DNA of 64,000 nucleotides from Deltaproteobacteria bacterium (GTDB taxonomy: Bacteria > Myxococcota_C > UBA6777), in contig SBHC01000010.1 in assembly GCA_006226375.1 (NCBI GenBank), positions 238,492 to 302,491 on the forward strand, written 5' to 3'. Under the pieces are notes generated by a model. That model had not been told where the DNA came from. It made no database searches and saw only the letters and a list, made by a program, of their open reading frames with translations. Made by a program: the position numbers and the translations under genes. Numbering within the stretch: position 1 is the first letter of the stretch; each line of letters opens with the position of its first letter. This document shows, one piece after another, positions 28,769-38,859 of this stretch.

Positions 28769-29494
28769 ATGTATAGCGGTGAATACAACAATGATTTCAA
28801 CGACTACCAGGGAGGCATGTCGGGAGAATTTAGCTACCGGCGACGGCGCTCCTCCAACATGGCCGCGTTTTGGATTTCCCTTCTGGTTTCGATCGTGGTC
28901 GTGACCCTCTCCCACACTGTCGTGATCCCTTTCCTCCAACAAGCCAAGCAAACGGTTGTCATTCCCAAGTTGACAGGTCTCCAGATCTCCCAGGCCACAG
29001 GGATCGTGTCATCGCTGGGTCTTCGCCTGGAGCGAATGGCTCGACAGGCAGACAACCGCCCCGCTGGCACCATCCTCTCTCACATGCCAGCGCCGGGCAA
29101 GCGGGTGAAGCCTGGCACCGCTGTCCGCGTCATCCTCAGCTTGGGGCCATCCAAAGCAGCACCCGTTCGCCCTCGACCTGCAGTAGCCAACGCCAACACC
29201 AACGCGAACGACAACACAGCTGGTTCTTCCACACCGACCAACGATCGCCCGCCAGCAAGAGCGCCAGCCGCCAAGAAAGCGGCGGGCCTGGTCCGGGTGC
29301 CTCTGTTGACCAACCGAAGCCTCAACTCGGCCAAGAGAATGCTTCGTCGCGTCGGACTTCGACTTCGGCACATTTCGTTCGGCGCAGACGAAGACAAATC
29401 GCCGCATTGGGTCCTGAAACAAAGCCCGCGACCCTATCGCAAGGTGAAGCGAGGAAGCCCTGTCGACCTGACCATCAACCGAGACGATTTGTAA
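28769..29494 (+). CDS. Single-pass membrane protein with two PASTA domains
   Basis: About 241 residues from the ATG at 28769 (AAGGA 7 bases upstream). A ~30-residue cytoplasmic N-terminus ends in YRRRRSS, then one membrane segment (FWISLLVSIVVVTLSHTVVIP). Outside are PASTA 1 (VVIPKLTGLQISQATGIVSS to VRVILSLGP), a ~50-residue Asn/Pro/Ala linker, and PASTA 2 (VRVPLLTNRSLNSAKRML to VDLTINRDD). PASTA domains usually bind peptidoglycan and are attached to a kinase or penicillin-binding protein; here neither is present. It may act in trans with a kinase such as those at 25907 or 38916, which lack sensor domains; this is inference. Confidence 0.85.
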   Translation: MYSGEYNNDFNDYQGGMSGEFSYRRRRSSNMAAFWISLLVSIVVVTLSHTVVIPFLQQAKQTVVIPKLTGLQISQATGIVSSLGLRLERMARQADNRPAGTILSHMPAPGKRVKPGTAVRVILSLGPSKAAPVRPRPAVANANTNANDNTAGSSTPTNDRPPARAPAAKKAAGLVRVPLLTNRSLNSAKRMLRRVGLRLRHISFGADEDKSPHWVLKQSPRPYRKVKRGSPVDLTINRDDL

Positions 29495-29508
29495 AAGCAA
29501 GCAAACAG

Positions 29509-29537
29509 TTGACAGAGGTGGTAGAAATCGCTACACT
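29509..29537 (+). promoter_or_regulatory. Strong sigma-70-type promoter upstream of rpsO leader
   Basis: TTGACA at 29509-29514, a 17-base spacer, and TACACT at 29532-29537: a near-consensus pair. Initiation would be near 29544, giving a leader of about 270 bases before rpsO. Confidence 0.7.
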
Positions 29538-29543
29538 CCGTCC

Positions 29544-29812
29544 GCTATCAGGATCTTAGCTCCTCTTCCTTGCGCCGATCCGGTGAACCATAACCTCCTA
29601 CAATCGGGCACTTTGCTCTCGTTAACACGACGACTTTGTCCGGACCGTATGCGGTGTCACTTTGGCCTGTTTGGGCCCGGCAGCAAGGAGCCAAGCGGTT
29701 GTATCCCAGAGAGCAGACCTGTATCCACAATGTCAAGAAGATCTGACAACGTCTACGCCACCATAAAAGACTTGTTTGTATTGAATCTCACAGAACGAAG
29801 GAACACGTACTC
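29544..29812 (+). ncRNA. Candidate structured RNA or long leader before rpsO
   Basis: There is no gene in 29495-29812, but a near-consensus promoter starts transcription into it. The 5' segment TCAGGATCTT (about 29548) can pair with AAGATCTGA (about 29737) with one bulge, closing a ~200-base domain. Inside, TCCTTGC (about 29567) can pair with GCAAGGA (about 29682), and CCGAT with ATCGG. It could be an rpsO autoregulatory leader or an independent small RNA. I compared it by eye with 6S, SRP, RNase P and tmRNA and found no signature. Confidence 0.35.
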
Positions 29813-30082
29813 ATGGCTTTCACACCCGAACGTAAACAAGAGTTGATTGAAAAGTTCAGCAACCACGGCACCGACACGGGCTCTCCCGAAGTGCAAGTGG
29901 CTCTTTTGACCGAGCGTATCTCCACCTTGACCGATCACTTCAAGACGCACCCAAAAGACCACCACTCCCGCCGTGGTTTGTTGAAGCTGGTTGGCCAGCG
30001 CCGCCGCCTCCTTCGCTACCTGAAGGGCAAGAACCTGGATCGCTACCTCACGCTGATCAAAGAACTCGGCTTGCGCAAGTAA
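29813..30082 (+). CDS. rpsO: 30S ribosomal protein S15
   Basis: 89 residues, the usual S15 length. Family segments are clear: [41 protein letters not shown] and [12 protein letters not shown]. It binds 16S rRNA early in small-subunit assembly and in many bacteria represses its own mRNA. AAGGA precedes the ATG by about 11 bases. Followed by pnp after 68 bases, the classical rpsO-pnp arrangement. Confidence 0.98.
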   Translation: MAFTPERKQELIEKFSNHGTDTGSPEVQVALLTERISTLTDHFKTHPKDHHSRRGLLKLVGQRRRLLRYLKGKNLDRYLTLIKELGLRK

Positions 30083-30150
30083 CCAACCTCCTCGTTCCTC
30101 CTCCCTCTCCTTATCCACAGACACTGGGTCAAACCTGACGAGAGATTTGC

Positions 30151-32325
30151 ATGAAATTACACAAAGAAAGTGCACGCATCGGCGCACACGAGATCTCGAT
30201 CGAAACCGGCGTTATTGCGAAGCAAGCTGACGGTGCAGTGATCGTTCGTTCTGCAGACACTGTTGTAATGGTGACCGCGGTATCGGCTCACAAGCCCAAG
30301 CCAGGCTTCGACTTTTTCCCCCTCACCGTGGAATACCGTGAGATGGCGTTTGCCTCGGGAAAGATCCCCGGTGGTTTCTTCAAGCGTGAAGGCCGCCCCG
30401 GCGAGCACGAGATCCTCACCGCCCGCGTGATCGACCGTCCCATCCGTCCCCTTTTCCCAGAGGGTTACCGGAATGAGACGCAAATCATCTGCAACCCGCT
30501 GTCGGTGGATCCTGCCGCAGCACCGGACGTTCTTGCGATCACAGGAACCTCCGCGGCTCTCCACATCTCGGACGTCCCATTCGATGGGCCGATCGCAGGC
30601 ACTCGCGTGGTTCGTGTGAACGGTGAGTTCATCGCCAACCCCACGTACAAGCAGACCAAGGACGCTGACCTTGACATCGTAATGGCCGCTTCCCGCGACG
30701 CCATCGTGATGGTCGAAGGGGAAGCTGACGAAGTCTCCGAGGCCGTCTTGTTGGACGCTCTTGATCACGGTCACAAAGCAATCATCCCCTTGCTCGATAT
30801 GCAAGAGCGCTTGCGTGAAGCAATCGGCAAGGAGAAACGTGTGGTGGAGCCCCCCCAACACGACGAAAAGCTGATCGCCGAAGTGGTCAAGAAGTTCAAG
30901 AAGAAGATGGGCGAAGTGTACAGCATCAAAGAGAAGCTCGAACGCTACTCTGCGCTGGACGCACTGAAAGCCGAAATTCACGAGACCTTCGAAGAAAAGC
31001 TCGGCGAAGAATACGCTGACAAAAAGAAGGATCTCGGCGAAGGTATCGACCGATTGAAGCGCGACATTGTACGTGGCCGTATCCTCAAAGAGGGCGTTCG
31101 CATCGATGGTCGTGACACCAAGACGGTCCGTCCCATCGATATCCAGCTGGGCTGGTTGCCCCGCGTTCATGGTTCAGCGTTGTTCACCCGTGGTGAAACC
31201 CAAGCCAACGTAACTGTCACGTTGGGAACGTCCGAAGATGAGCAGAAAGTGGAAGACCTCAAAGGGTCGTACTACAAGAACTTCATCTTCCACTACAACT
31301 TCCCTCCGTACAGTGTCGGTGAAGCTCGTCCCATCCGTGGACCGGGCCGTCGTGAGATTGGCCACGGAAACCTGGCTGGTCGCTCGGTAGAGAAGATCAT
31401 GCCTGAGCGTGAGAACTTCCCGTACACCATTCGTGTGGTCTCCGACATCACCGAATCCAACGGTTCTTCCTCCATGGCGTCGGTGTGTGGTGCTTCCCTC
31501 GCGCTGATGCAAGCGGGTGTTCCCGTGAAGAACGCTGTCGCTGGTGTGGCCATGGGTCTGATCTCCGAAGGCAAAGACACCGCTGTCTTGACCGACATCC
31601 TTGGTGACGAAGACCACCTCGGCGATATGGACTTCAAAGTGACCGGTACACGCGACGGTGTGACCGCCATCCAGATGGACATCAAGATCTCCGGCCTGAC
31701 CCGTGACATCATGGAAAGCGCGCTGGAACAAGCTCACGCCGGTCGTATCCATATCCTGGATCGAATGGATGAGTTCATCGCACAGCCCAACGGAGAGCTG
31801 TCGGCGTACGCTCCCCGCATCATCACGATGTACATCAAGCCTGACCGTATCCGTACCTTGATCGGTCCTGGTGGAAAGACCATCCGCAGCATCCAAGACG
31901 AATTGGAAGTTCGCGTAACGGTCGATGACACCGGCAAAGTGACCATCGCTTCGCCCGACGAAGAAGCCTGCCAAAAGGCCATCAACATGGTCCAGCAGAT
32001 GACTCGCGAAGTCGAAGCCGGCTCGATCTACCTCGGCGTTGTCAAAGGCATCAAAGAATTTGGCGCCTTCGTTGAGATTCTTCCCGGTCAGGAAGGACTG
32101 CTCCACGTCACTCAGATCCACAGCGAGTACATCGAGCAAGTCACGGATATCCTCCGTGAAGGTGATGAAGTCCTCGTCAAGGTTCTGGAAGTCGACAACC
32201 AGGGCAAGATTCGACTGAGCCGCAAGGCAGCCATCGAAGATCGCACCAAAAGCATCAACGGTGAAGTCGAAGCCAACCTGGCCGAAGACTCCGAAGAAGA
32301 CGAAGTCATTCACATCGACGCCTAA
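30151..32325 (+). CDS. pnp: Polyribonucleotide nucleotidyltransferase
   Basis: 724 residues, typical length. Two RNase PH domains flank a helical linker. The first carries [21 protein letters not shown] and PLFPEGY. The second carries [20 protein letters not shown], the [21 protein letters not shown] motif and the metal/phosphate site [23 protein letters not shown] domain ([15 protein letters not shown]) starts near residue 565 and an S1 domain ([26 protein letters not shown]) near 630. The enzyme degrades mRNA phosphorolytically and adds 3' tails; it normally forms a trimer and joins the degradosome. An acidic C-terminal tail follows S1. dut starts 14 bases later. Confidence 0.98.
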   Translation: MKLHKESARIGAHEISIETGVIAKQADGAVIVRSADTVVMVTAVSAHKPKPGFDFFPLTVEYREMAFASGKIPGGFFKREGRPGEHEILTARVIDRPIRPLFPEGYRNETQIICNPLSVDPAAAPDVLAITGTSAALHISDVPFDGPIAGTRVVRVNGEFIANPTYKQTKDADLDIVMAASRDAIVMVEGEADEVSEAVLLDALDHGHKAIIPLLDMQERLREAIGKEKRVVEPPQHDEKLIAEVVKKFKKKMGEVYSIKEKLERYSALDALKAEIHETFEEKLGEEYADKKKDLGEGIDRLKRDIVRGRILKEGVRIDGRDTKTVRPIDIQLGWLPRVHGSALFTRGETQANVTVTLGTSEDEQKVEDLKGSYYKNFIFHYNFPPYSVGEARPIRGPGRREIGHGNLAGRSVEKIMPERENFPYTIRVVSDITESNGSSSMASVCGASLALMQAGVPVKNAVAGVAMGLISEGKDTAVLTDILGDEDHLGDMDFKVTGTRDGVTAIQMDIKISGLTRDIMESALEQAHAGRIHILDRMDEFIAQPNGELSAYAPRIITMYIKPDRIRTLIGPGGKTIRSIQDELEVRVTVDDTGKVTIASPDEEACQKAINMVQQMTREVEAGSIYLGVVKGIKEFGAFVEILPGQEGLLHVTQIHSEYIEQVTDILREGDEVLVKVLEVDNQGKIRLSRKAAIEDRTKSINGEVEANLAEDSEEDEVIHIDA

Positions 32326-32339
32326 TTCAAGCCAGCCTC

Positions 32340-32795
32340 ATGTCTGACACCCCCTCCCCTGTCCTTGTGCCCGTCCGCTGGCTAGGACAGGGAACTCCCA
32401 CTCTTCCCCATTACCAAACCCACTCCGCAGCTGGAATGGATCTGCACGCCACGTTGGAGCAACCTTTAGAGCTAGCTCCCATGCAACGTGCCCTTGTACC
32501 CACAGGTTTGGCCATAGCCTTACCTCCAGGATACGAAGCTCAGATTCGACCACGCAGCGGCCTGGCTTTCCGCCACGGCATCACAGTCCTTAACAGCCCA
32601 GGCACCATCGATGCAGACTACCGCGGTGAGATCAAAGTTCTCCTCATTAACTTGGGGGACGAAAGTTTTCTCATTGAACCGGGTGAACGCATTGCCCAGA
32701 TGGTGATCGCCTCTTACCAGGTTATCTCTTGGAAACCTGTTGAAGAACTCCCCGCAACCGAGAGGGGACAAGGCGGATTCGGAAGCACCGGCTGA
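32340..32795 (+). CDS. dut: dUTP diphosphatase
   Basis: 151 residues. All five trimeric dUTPase motifs are visible: [41 protein letters not shown] and the C-terminal [10 protein letters not shown] that closes over the active site. It hydrolyses dUTP to dUMP, limiting uracil in DNA, and so is functionally paired with the ung gene elsewhere in the window. It lies 14 bases after pnp; no strong ribosome-binding site is seen, so translation may be coupled. Confidence 0.97.
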   Translation: MSDTPSPVLVPVRWLGQGTPTLPHYQTHSAAGMDLHATLEQPLELAPMQRALVPTGLAIALPPGYEAQIRPRSGLAFRHGITVLNSPGTIDADYRGEIKVLLINLGDESFLIEPGERIAQMVIASYQVISWKPVEELPATERGQGGFGSTG

Positions 32796-32903
32796 TTCTT
32801 TCCCCTCTTTTGCCTATCAAGATTTGGAAAAACAGAACGTACAAGCTACACTGTAAACAGAACCATTGCGCTTTCCATAACCCTGATGCAGTGAGCCTAT
32901 ACA

Positions 32904-35636
32904 ATGACCCATCCCAAAGATGAGAATGACCCTCAATCCAAGGACACATCCCCCAACCCCAAGCGTGGATCCTCCACCCTTGATTTTGGCCTGGGACTGG
33001 AACTAGAACTCGACAAAGTCCTGGATCAAAGTATCTCCTCCTTGGACAATACATCGGCTGGCGGAATCCTTGACTCCATCCTTAAGCCCTCGCTCAACAT
33101 CAAAGATGCTGGGGGCCGCAAAGCGATGGACGCGACGCAGCCGATGGATGTGGTTGCGACGCCACAAACCGCTGAGTACCAGGACTCCTTTTCAGACAGG
33201 ACAGAACCCACACCCATTCCTCCGTCGCTGCTTCCAGATACGGAGCCGACACCCAGCCAGCCTTCCTCTGCAGCCACAGCCAAAAGAGAAGACCTCTCCA
33301 AAACGCAGGCCACCCCGTTTGTTCCAGCAACGCAAGAATTGCATCTTCCGCAAGAAGACGACGACGACCCTTCACAAACTCTCGCAACCCCCATCGCTCC
33401 ATCTGGAGTCGATATCGAAGCGGTCCCAGACAAGGAAGAGCCGACCCAAGCAGGACCTGCTCCCACATCCCCTTCCGGTGTAGACATCGAGGCTGTTCCG
33501 GACGAAGACAACGAAAAAACCCAGGCGCTACCGGTGGTTCCTTCAGGCGTTGCGATCGAAGCAGTCTCTGTCAACGACGAGGCCTCTGAAGTAGAAGCAA
33601 AAACGTCAACGGAGAGCCAGGAGGACATCGGAGCTGAGGTAGAAGCAGAAGCTTCCGAGGAGAGCCCAGAAGACACAGACAAAACCCAGGCATTCCCTAC
33701 AGTAGCCCTCCCCTCGCAAGACGACGTCGAGGCGGCTGAAGCAGCCGATAAGGAGGAGTTACAGGCTCCTCTTTCCCTCGCATCAGCGAACGAAGACGCT
33801 CTGGATCCAAGCCAAACGCTGACCAGCCCGGTCCCTGTGATGGCTCAGGAAGAAGAGGCAGAGGAAGGAAAAGCCCCTTCGTCTTCGGAGCAGGCAGCAG
33901 TCAGCACAGAGGGACCAGGAGAGGAAGCACCCCAAGATGCGGTCTCACAGGCTGAAGCGGCACCTTCAACACTTCCTCCGGCCTCCATACTCCCTCCACC
34001 GTCCTTGACACCTATTCCAGCTACGCGTTTGAGCGATACCCAGCCGCTGCCGCCTCCCACACCAAGTCCCAACACCAATCCATACGAAGAAGCGGTACCT
34101 TCCCCCCAACCGATTAGCAAGCTTTTGGAATCCAACGCGACCATGCAGTTAGGCCTGGAAGACATTGTGCAAGCTGCAGAGCTGATCAAAGCCGAACTCG
34201 CGAAGGAAAGGACCCTCCCACGGCTGGACCCAGGTGCAACCCAACAACTCCGCATGGAAGATGTTCTACCTTCCCACGATGGTTTACCAGCTCAAGGAAC
34301 AAGCAGCGGTAGTCACACAGACTTGCCCTTTGTTGTGGACAAAGATGAAGAGCGCGCCACGATCCCTGTTCCTCCGCATACCAATCCGGCAGCGCCGCCT
34401 CCCCCCACACCTTCGCCGCTGTTGTTTGCGAACCGCGACGAGGTGCTCTCCCCTCCAAGCACACCGAAGCCGCACACCCTGGAGCGTTTGACCCCTGCAC
34501 CTGCATCACTGCAAGATGACAAGGTACCTGAAGACGCAGAGACAAGCTCTTCCCCGTCTCAGAATGCTCTCCCAGTTCCACCGCTTTCACAAGAGACCAT
34601 CGAAGCCGCAGGGCCCATGTTCAATCAAGGCCTTCCCACAGGCGAGATCATGGATCTGGCAGACTACCAGGAGACCGACCCGGACCTTGGCGCCAAGACC
34701 CAAAAAGCCACGGAAATGGCTCAGACAATGATGTTTGGCTCTGGGGGTCCCAGCCTGGAAGATATCCAAAAAGCGGCCGAAGCGATGCAACAGGCAAAAA
34801 AGGAAGCGGACTCCGAAGCCGACACTGAACCAGGCAAGGAAGAAGAGGAAGTCACTGCTGCCTCTCCGGCTCCCACAGAACCAGCCGTGGCTCCTTCCTC
34901 ATCTGACGCAGACGCCTCCATCCCCTCACAAGACGGTGTGGTTTCAATCCCCACCATCGAAGTCAGCTCGGATGCAGCAAACCCTGGCGCAACGATGGCG
35001 TACAGTGGCCCCAGCCTCAATGATGTGATGCAAGAAGTCCTAGCGCGGCAAGCTCCCGGCGTCACGGTACAAGAAGCCACAAGTGGTGAGTTTGACCAAG
35101 CAGAGGATAAAAACGAGGAAGCCCACGGCTCTGATGAGGATCTTCGCATCACATCGCCCGTCGGAGCCCCACCTCCGACCATTCCTGAGTTCGAGCCGCC
35201 TTCTCCCACCGACATAGAGCCGATGGCCAAACGCGAAAAGCCCATGTCACAGACGGTAGCCTATGGACAGGAAGAAATCGGCGACGCTCTCCAACAAGCG
35301 ATGGAGAAGATCAAGAAAGAGAACGAAGCCAAGGCTCCAGCAACGGAGCCGGAGAAACCCTCCAAGCCTTCGGTACGTGATACGGCGGTTGACCTCGATC
35401 TGAACGACCCTGAAAACATCCCCCGTCCAGCCCTTCGCATTCGGATCGACCCTCCCCCCGGCGAGAACGCGCTTCCCCAAGCCCGACCCCAAGAGAACGC
35501 ACCGATGGCTGACTTTGGGACAGTATCCCAGCAAGATCTACCCGCCGCCTCCTCCTCACGCCTGCCCATCATCCTAATCGCAGTGCTCCTGACACTCCTC
35601 CTCGCTGGAGGAGCGGCTTGGTACTTCCTACGCTAG
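32904..35636 (+). CDS. Long acidic, disordered, tail-anchored membrane protein
   Basis: 910 residues. Nearly all of it is Glu/Pro/Ser/Thr/Ala-rich with no fold I recognise. Internal repeats include PSGVDIEAVPD twice and PSGVAIEAVS once (residues ~165-220), several DxTQAxP/SQTLATP units, and the paired short segments QLGLEDIVQAAELIK, QLRMEDV and GPSLEDIQKAAEAMQQA, which look like one amphipathic helix used repeatedly. One membrane segment (PIILIAVLLTLLLAGGAAWYFL) ends the protein, so the bulk is cytoplasmic. It resembles in plan the zinc-ribbon tail-anchored protein at 24337. The role is unknown; scaffolding or kinase substrate are guesses. Confidence 0.65.
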   Translation: MTHPKDENDPQSKDTSPNPKRGSSTLDFGLGLELELDKVLDQSISSLDNTSAGGILDSILKPSLNIKDAGGRKAMDATQPMDVVATPQTAEYQDSFSDRTEPTPIPPSLLPDTEPTPSQPSSAATAKREDLSKTQATPFVPATQELHLPQEDDDDPSQTLATPIAPSGVDIEAVPDKEEPTQAGPAPTSPSGVDIEAVPDEDNEKTQALPVVPSGVAIEAVSVNDEASEVEAKTSTESQEDIGAEVEAEASEESPEDTDKTQAFPTVALPSQDDVEAAEAADKEELQAPLSLASANEDALDPSQTLTSPVPVMAQEEEAEEGKAPSSSEQAAVSTEGPGEEAPQDAVSQAEAAPSTLPPASILPPPSLTPIPATRLSDTQPLPPPTPSPNTNPYEEAVPSPQPISKLLESNATMQLGLEDIVQAAELIKAELAKERTLPRLDPGATQQLRMEDVLPSHDGLPAQGTSSGSHTDLPFVVDKDEERATIPVPPHTNPAAPPPPTPSPLLFANRDEVLSPPSTPKPHTLERLTPAPASLQDDKVPEDAETSSSPSQNALPVPPLSQETIEAAGPMFNQGLPTGEIMDLADYQETDPDLGAKTQKATEMAQTMMFGSGGPSLEDIQKAAEAMQQAKKEADSEADTEPGKEEEEVTAASPAPTEPAVAPSSSDADASIPSQDGVVSIPTIEVSSDAANPGATMAYSGPSLNDVMQEVLARQAPGVTVQEATSGEFDQAEDKNEEAHGSDEDLRITSPVGAPPPTIPEFEPPSPTDIEPMAKREKPMSQTVAYGQEEIGDALQQAMEKIKKENEAKAPATEPEKPSKPSVRDTAVDLDLNDPENIPRPALRIRIDPPPGENALPQARPQENAPMADFGTVSQQDLPAASSSRLPIILIAVLLTLLLAGGAAWYFLR

Positions 35637-35751
35637 ACAAGCTCTCTTCCCCAAGCTCCATTGCATTCATAAGCAAAAGACAATCCTCGCCGCAGCCTCA
35701 TCTTCCAAAAAAGGAGAAGCGGAGTGCTGCGCTTTGTTGTAGGGGGAGGTG

Positions 35752-35782
35752 TTGGAAAGATTCTGAATTTGGAAAGATTCTG
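35752..35782. repeat. Short tandem direct repeat between convergent genes
   Basis: TTGGAAAGATTCTG occurs at 35752-35765 and again at 35769-35782 (17-base period). It lies in the 192-base gap between two convergent genes. A weak hairpin (AAGCG...CGCTT) just upstream might help terminate one of them. Confidence 0.6.
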
Positions 35783-35828
35783 GAGAAGGCCTGGGATGAT
35801 AGGACATCACCCCAGGTGAGAGGGGAGC

Positions 35829-38720
35829 TTACTTGATGCAGCGAGCGGAGGTGGTTTGGACGCTACCGGAGCGGCGGCAGAAGACCCGTCCGCCGATGGT
35901 CGAAGCGCTGTAACCTGTGGGGCAACCACACTTGTATCCTTGGATACAGTTGGAGTTGGAGTTACAAAGCACCACGCAGATGCCGCCTTGAAGTGTGCTG
36001 CAGGTACCATCCGAGTTGAGCGATGGAGCACCACAGTCACGCTGTGAGTTGGTACACTTCTTACCGATGTCAATGAAGCCCTGACAGGTTCGTGCGGTAC
36101 CACTGTAAGCCGGCCAGCATACACGAGAGAGGTTCGGGTATTGACGGCTACCACAGGTGAAGCCCTGAGGACAATCAGAGTCACGGCTACATGTCTTGGT
36201 ACAGACCTTCTCAGTCACACCGTTGCTGCCGGTTGTAATTTGGGCAGTGGTACAAGTATGACCGCTGGCGCAGTCGCTGGTTTGGCTGCAGGTCATACAT
36301 TGTGTTTTCTCGCTTGCCTGGTAACAAGTGAGGGTCTTGGTGTCACACTTGTTCTTCTTCGCATCGGTGCAGTCTGCGTCTTTGAGACATCCCACACAAC
36401 GGTTGTTGGCAACATCACAAGCACCACCGGAGCAGTCTGTGTTGGTCAGACAAGTCACACACTTCGCAGCCTTGGTGTCGCACACTTGACCACCGGAGCA
36501 GTCAGTGTTTTGACGACAGCCTGTCACACAAGCTTTGGAGCTGTTGCAGATGAAGCCGCGGCGGCAGTCCGTATCTTTGCTACATCCAACACAGCGCTTG
36601 GCAGTGGTATCGCAGATGCCACCCACTGCGTTGTCGAAGGTTCCACAATCGGAGTTCTTCGAGCAACCACAGGTGTTGGTTGTGGTGTCACAAACAGGTC
36701 GCTGAGCAGCAGCGGTGCTGCCGTAGCGGTTGCGACAGTCGGTGTTGTTCAGACACTGCACACAAGTTGCAGGGGAGGGGCTGGTCTTACAAACTTCAGT
36801 GGTGTTGCTTGCTCGATCACAGTCACGGTTGCTGGAACAAGTCAACACGCACTTACCACCCGTACAAATTTGACCGTTTTGGCAGTCACGGTTGCTTCGG
36901 CAGCCTGCTTCGCAGACTTTCGTGGTCGAGTTACAGATGTTACCCAACGCACAGTTGGAGTCGGTGCGGCAACCTTCGCGACACTTGCTGGCTTCGCAAA
37001 TGTGGGTGGTACGGCTGGCGTACGGGGGATTCTTGTTGGCAGTGGTGCAGTCGGTATCAGCCGAGCAGTTCACACACTTGTTGCTGGTACACTTGAAGCC
37101 ACTGGGGCAGTGCTTGGCAGCGTCAGTACACTCGATACATTGGCCGCTGCTGGTTTGACAAGCAGGGGTCGGAGCCTTGCACTGGGCGTCGCTGGTACAC
37201 TTGGTCGTGACACACTTGTTGCTCTGGCACTCTTGACCTGTCTGACAGTCGCTGTTTGCGTTGCACTCCACACACTGTTTGGATGTGGTGTTGCACTTGA
37301 GAGGAGCACAATCGGCATCCTTAGCACAACCGGAAGCCACACACACATTCGCTTTACAGGCTTGGAGAGCCTTACAGTCGCTGTCTTTGGCGCAAGCCAC
37401 ACACTTGTTCTGAGCACAAACAGGCTCTGAAGAGGTGGTGCAGTCGGTATCAGTACCACACTGACCGGGCTTCGCTACACAAGAGTAGGTGCGAATGTCA
37501 CAGAGTTGCCAAGCAGCGCAGTGGCTGTCGATAACACAAGCGTAACAAGTTCCGCTGCTCAACTCACAACGTTTCTTGTTGGGATCTTGGGTGCAGTCAC
37601 CGTCGCTCTTGCAACCGGTCTTGGGCACACACTTGTTCTGTACACAGAGGGGCTTGGCTGCATCTTTGCAGTCGCCATCGGCCTGACACTCAGGGGGAGC
37701 AGCCACACACTTTCCGTTGGAATCACACTTGGGAGTGGGCTCTTTGCACTGGGAGTCCGACTGACACTCAGGTGGGGTCTCGATGCAGGTGCCGTTGTCA
37801 CAAACGGGCTTGGTTGGGTCGAGCTTCTTGCAATCGTCGTCGTTTTGGCAACCGGGCGCTGCTTCGCAGTTTCCGTTGTTGCAAGTCAAACCGTTGGAGC
37901 AATCCGCGTTGACCGCACAGGGAACACATGTGCCGTTGTCACACTTGGACTTGGCAGTGTCGGTGCAGTCAGCGTTGGCCTTACATTCAACAGGCTCACA
38001 CTTGTTGTTCAAGCAGCGGGGCTTGGCTGCATCTTTGCAGTCGCCATCCGCAAAACACTCGGTTCCGGATGCGACACACTTACCGCTGTCACACTTGGGC
38101 TTGGTTGGGTCAGTACACTCAGCGTCGGAGCGACACTCAGGTTGCGCCACACACTGGTTGTTCACACAGAGGGGCTTGGCTGCATCTTTGCAGTCACCAT
38201 CCGCAGTACATTCTACCTGACGAGGTCCGCAAGTTCCATTGGAGCACTGAGGTTTGCCGGGTTCAGTACAATCAGCATCGCTGGTACATTCCGCTTGCTT
38301 CGGCTCACACACGCCGTTGTTGCAGGTCGGCTTGTTGGGATCCTGACAATCGTTATCAGTGGTGCACTCTGGAGTCACGCCGCCACAAATACCACCGGAG
38401 CACTTGGGCTTGTTCGGGTCGGTACAGTCTGAGTCATCCGCACAGGGCTTCTCGCTGCTACACTGACCGTTGAGACACCACGGAGCTGCAGGATCTTTGC
38501 AATCGTCGTTGCTCAGACAACCACCTGTGGGAGTATCTGTCGTGCTAGTTCCGTCCGTCACAACCCCACCGTCTGTTCCGGAGGTTCCTTCTGTCTGAGG
38601 GGCATCAGTTCCAGGGGTAGTTCCACCGCCGCAAGCAACGGTGAAGCTCAGAAGAGAGATGACGCAGAGACTTACGACCAACAAACGGGCTTGTCCTGCC
38701 ATGCGGATCCATACCTTCAT
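35829..38720 (-). CDS. Giant Cys-rich repeat lipoprotein
   Basis: 963 residues, ATG with GAGGAG about 8 bases upstream. The signal sequence ends in SFTVACGGG near residue 30, a lipobox. A Thr/Gly/Asp-rich spacer leads into more than twenty units of ~30-45 residues on the pattern C-x(2-4)-D-x-DC-x(3)-x-KPxC-x-N-G-x-C, later drifting to C-x-N-x-DC-x-G-x-x-C. The last ~150 residues are Cys-rich but less regular (CGSRQYPNLSRVCWPAY). Several units are almost identical at DNA level, so the array is still recombining. Export and extensive disulfide bonding are expected. Myxobacteria carry many such surface proteins; adhesion, prey contact or metal binding are unproven options. Confidence 0.85.
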   Translation of the reverse strand: MKVWIRMAGQARLLVVSLCVISLLSFTVACGGGTTPGTDAPQTEGTSGTDGGVVTDGTSTTDTPTGGCLSNDDCKDPAAPWCLNGQCSSEKPCADDSDCTDPNKPKCSGGICGGVTPECTTDNDCQDPNKPTCNNGVCEPKQAECTSDADCTEPGKPQCSNGTCGPRQVECTADGDCKDAAKPLCVNNQCVAQPECRSDAECTDPTKPKCDSGKCVASGTECFADGDCKDAAKPRCLNNKCEPVECKANADCTDTAKSKCDNGTCVPCAVNADCSNGLTCNNGNCEAAPGCQNDDDCKKLDPTKPVCDNGTCIETPPECQSDSQCKEPTPKCDSNGKCVAAPPECQADGDCKDAAKPLCVQNKCVPKTGCKSDGDCTQDPNKKRCELSSGTCYACVIDSHCAAWQLCDIRTYSCVAKPGQCGTDTDCTTSSEPVCAQNKCVACAKDSDCKALQACKANVCVASGCAKDADCAPLKCNTTSKQCVECNANSDCQTGQECQSNKCVTTKCTSDAQCKAPTPACQTSSGQCIECTDAAKHCPSGFKCTSNKCVNCSADTDCTTANKNPPYASRTTHICEASKCREGCRTDSNCALGNICNSTTKVCEAGCRSNRDCQNGQICTGGKCVLTCSSNRDCDRASNTTEVCKTSPSPATCVQCLNNTDCRNRYGSTAAAQRPVCDTTTNTCGCSKNSDCGTFDNAVGGICDTTAKRCVGCSKDTDCRRGFICNSSKACVTGCRQNTDCSGGQVCDTKAAKCVTCLTNTDCSGGACDVANNRCVGCLKDADCTDAKKNKCDTKTLTCYQASEKTQCMTCSQTSDCASGHTCTTAQITTGSNGVTEKVCTKTCSRDSDCPQGFTCGSRQYPNLSRVCWPAYSGTARTCQGFIDIGKKCTNSQRDCGAPSLNSDGTCSTLQGGICVVLCNSNSNCIQGYKCGCPTGYSASTIGGRVFCRRSGSVQTTSARCIK

Positions 38721-38859
38721 TATACAAACTCCTCATTCGTTCGAGTCCAACTTCTTTGGACATCTGCTGTTTGTTCGTTCTCAGCAGAATGACGATACAC
38801 TCGTTAAGGATCGAAACAAGTTATGATCACCTTACTATTCGGTAATACACAAGGCTTCA

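Noticed and set aside
29660-29700. SRP RNA-like string GGCCCGGCAGCAAGGAGCC
   Set aside because: The conserved GGAAGG tetraloop region and its flanking loop are missing.
36141-37430. 429-codon plus-strand frame rich in Thr, Val and Gly
   Set aside because: It is the antisense shadow of the Cys-repeat gene; the repeat makes long open antisense frames likely.
36000-38600. CRISPR-like array
   Set aside because: The repeats are coding, in frame, imperfect and of variable length; no spacer structure.
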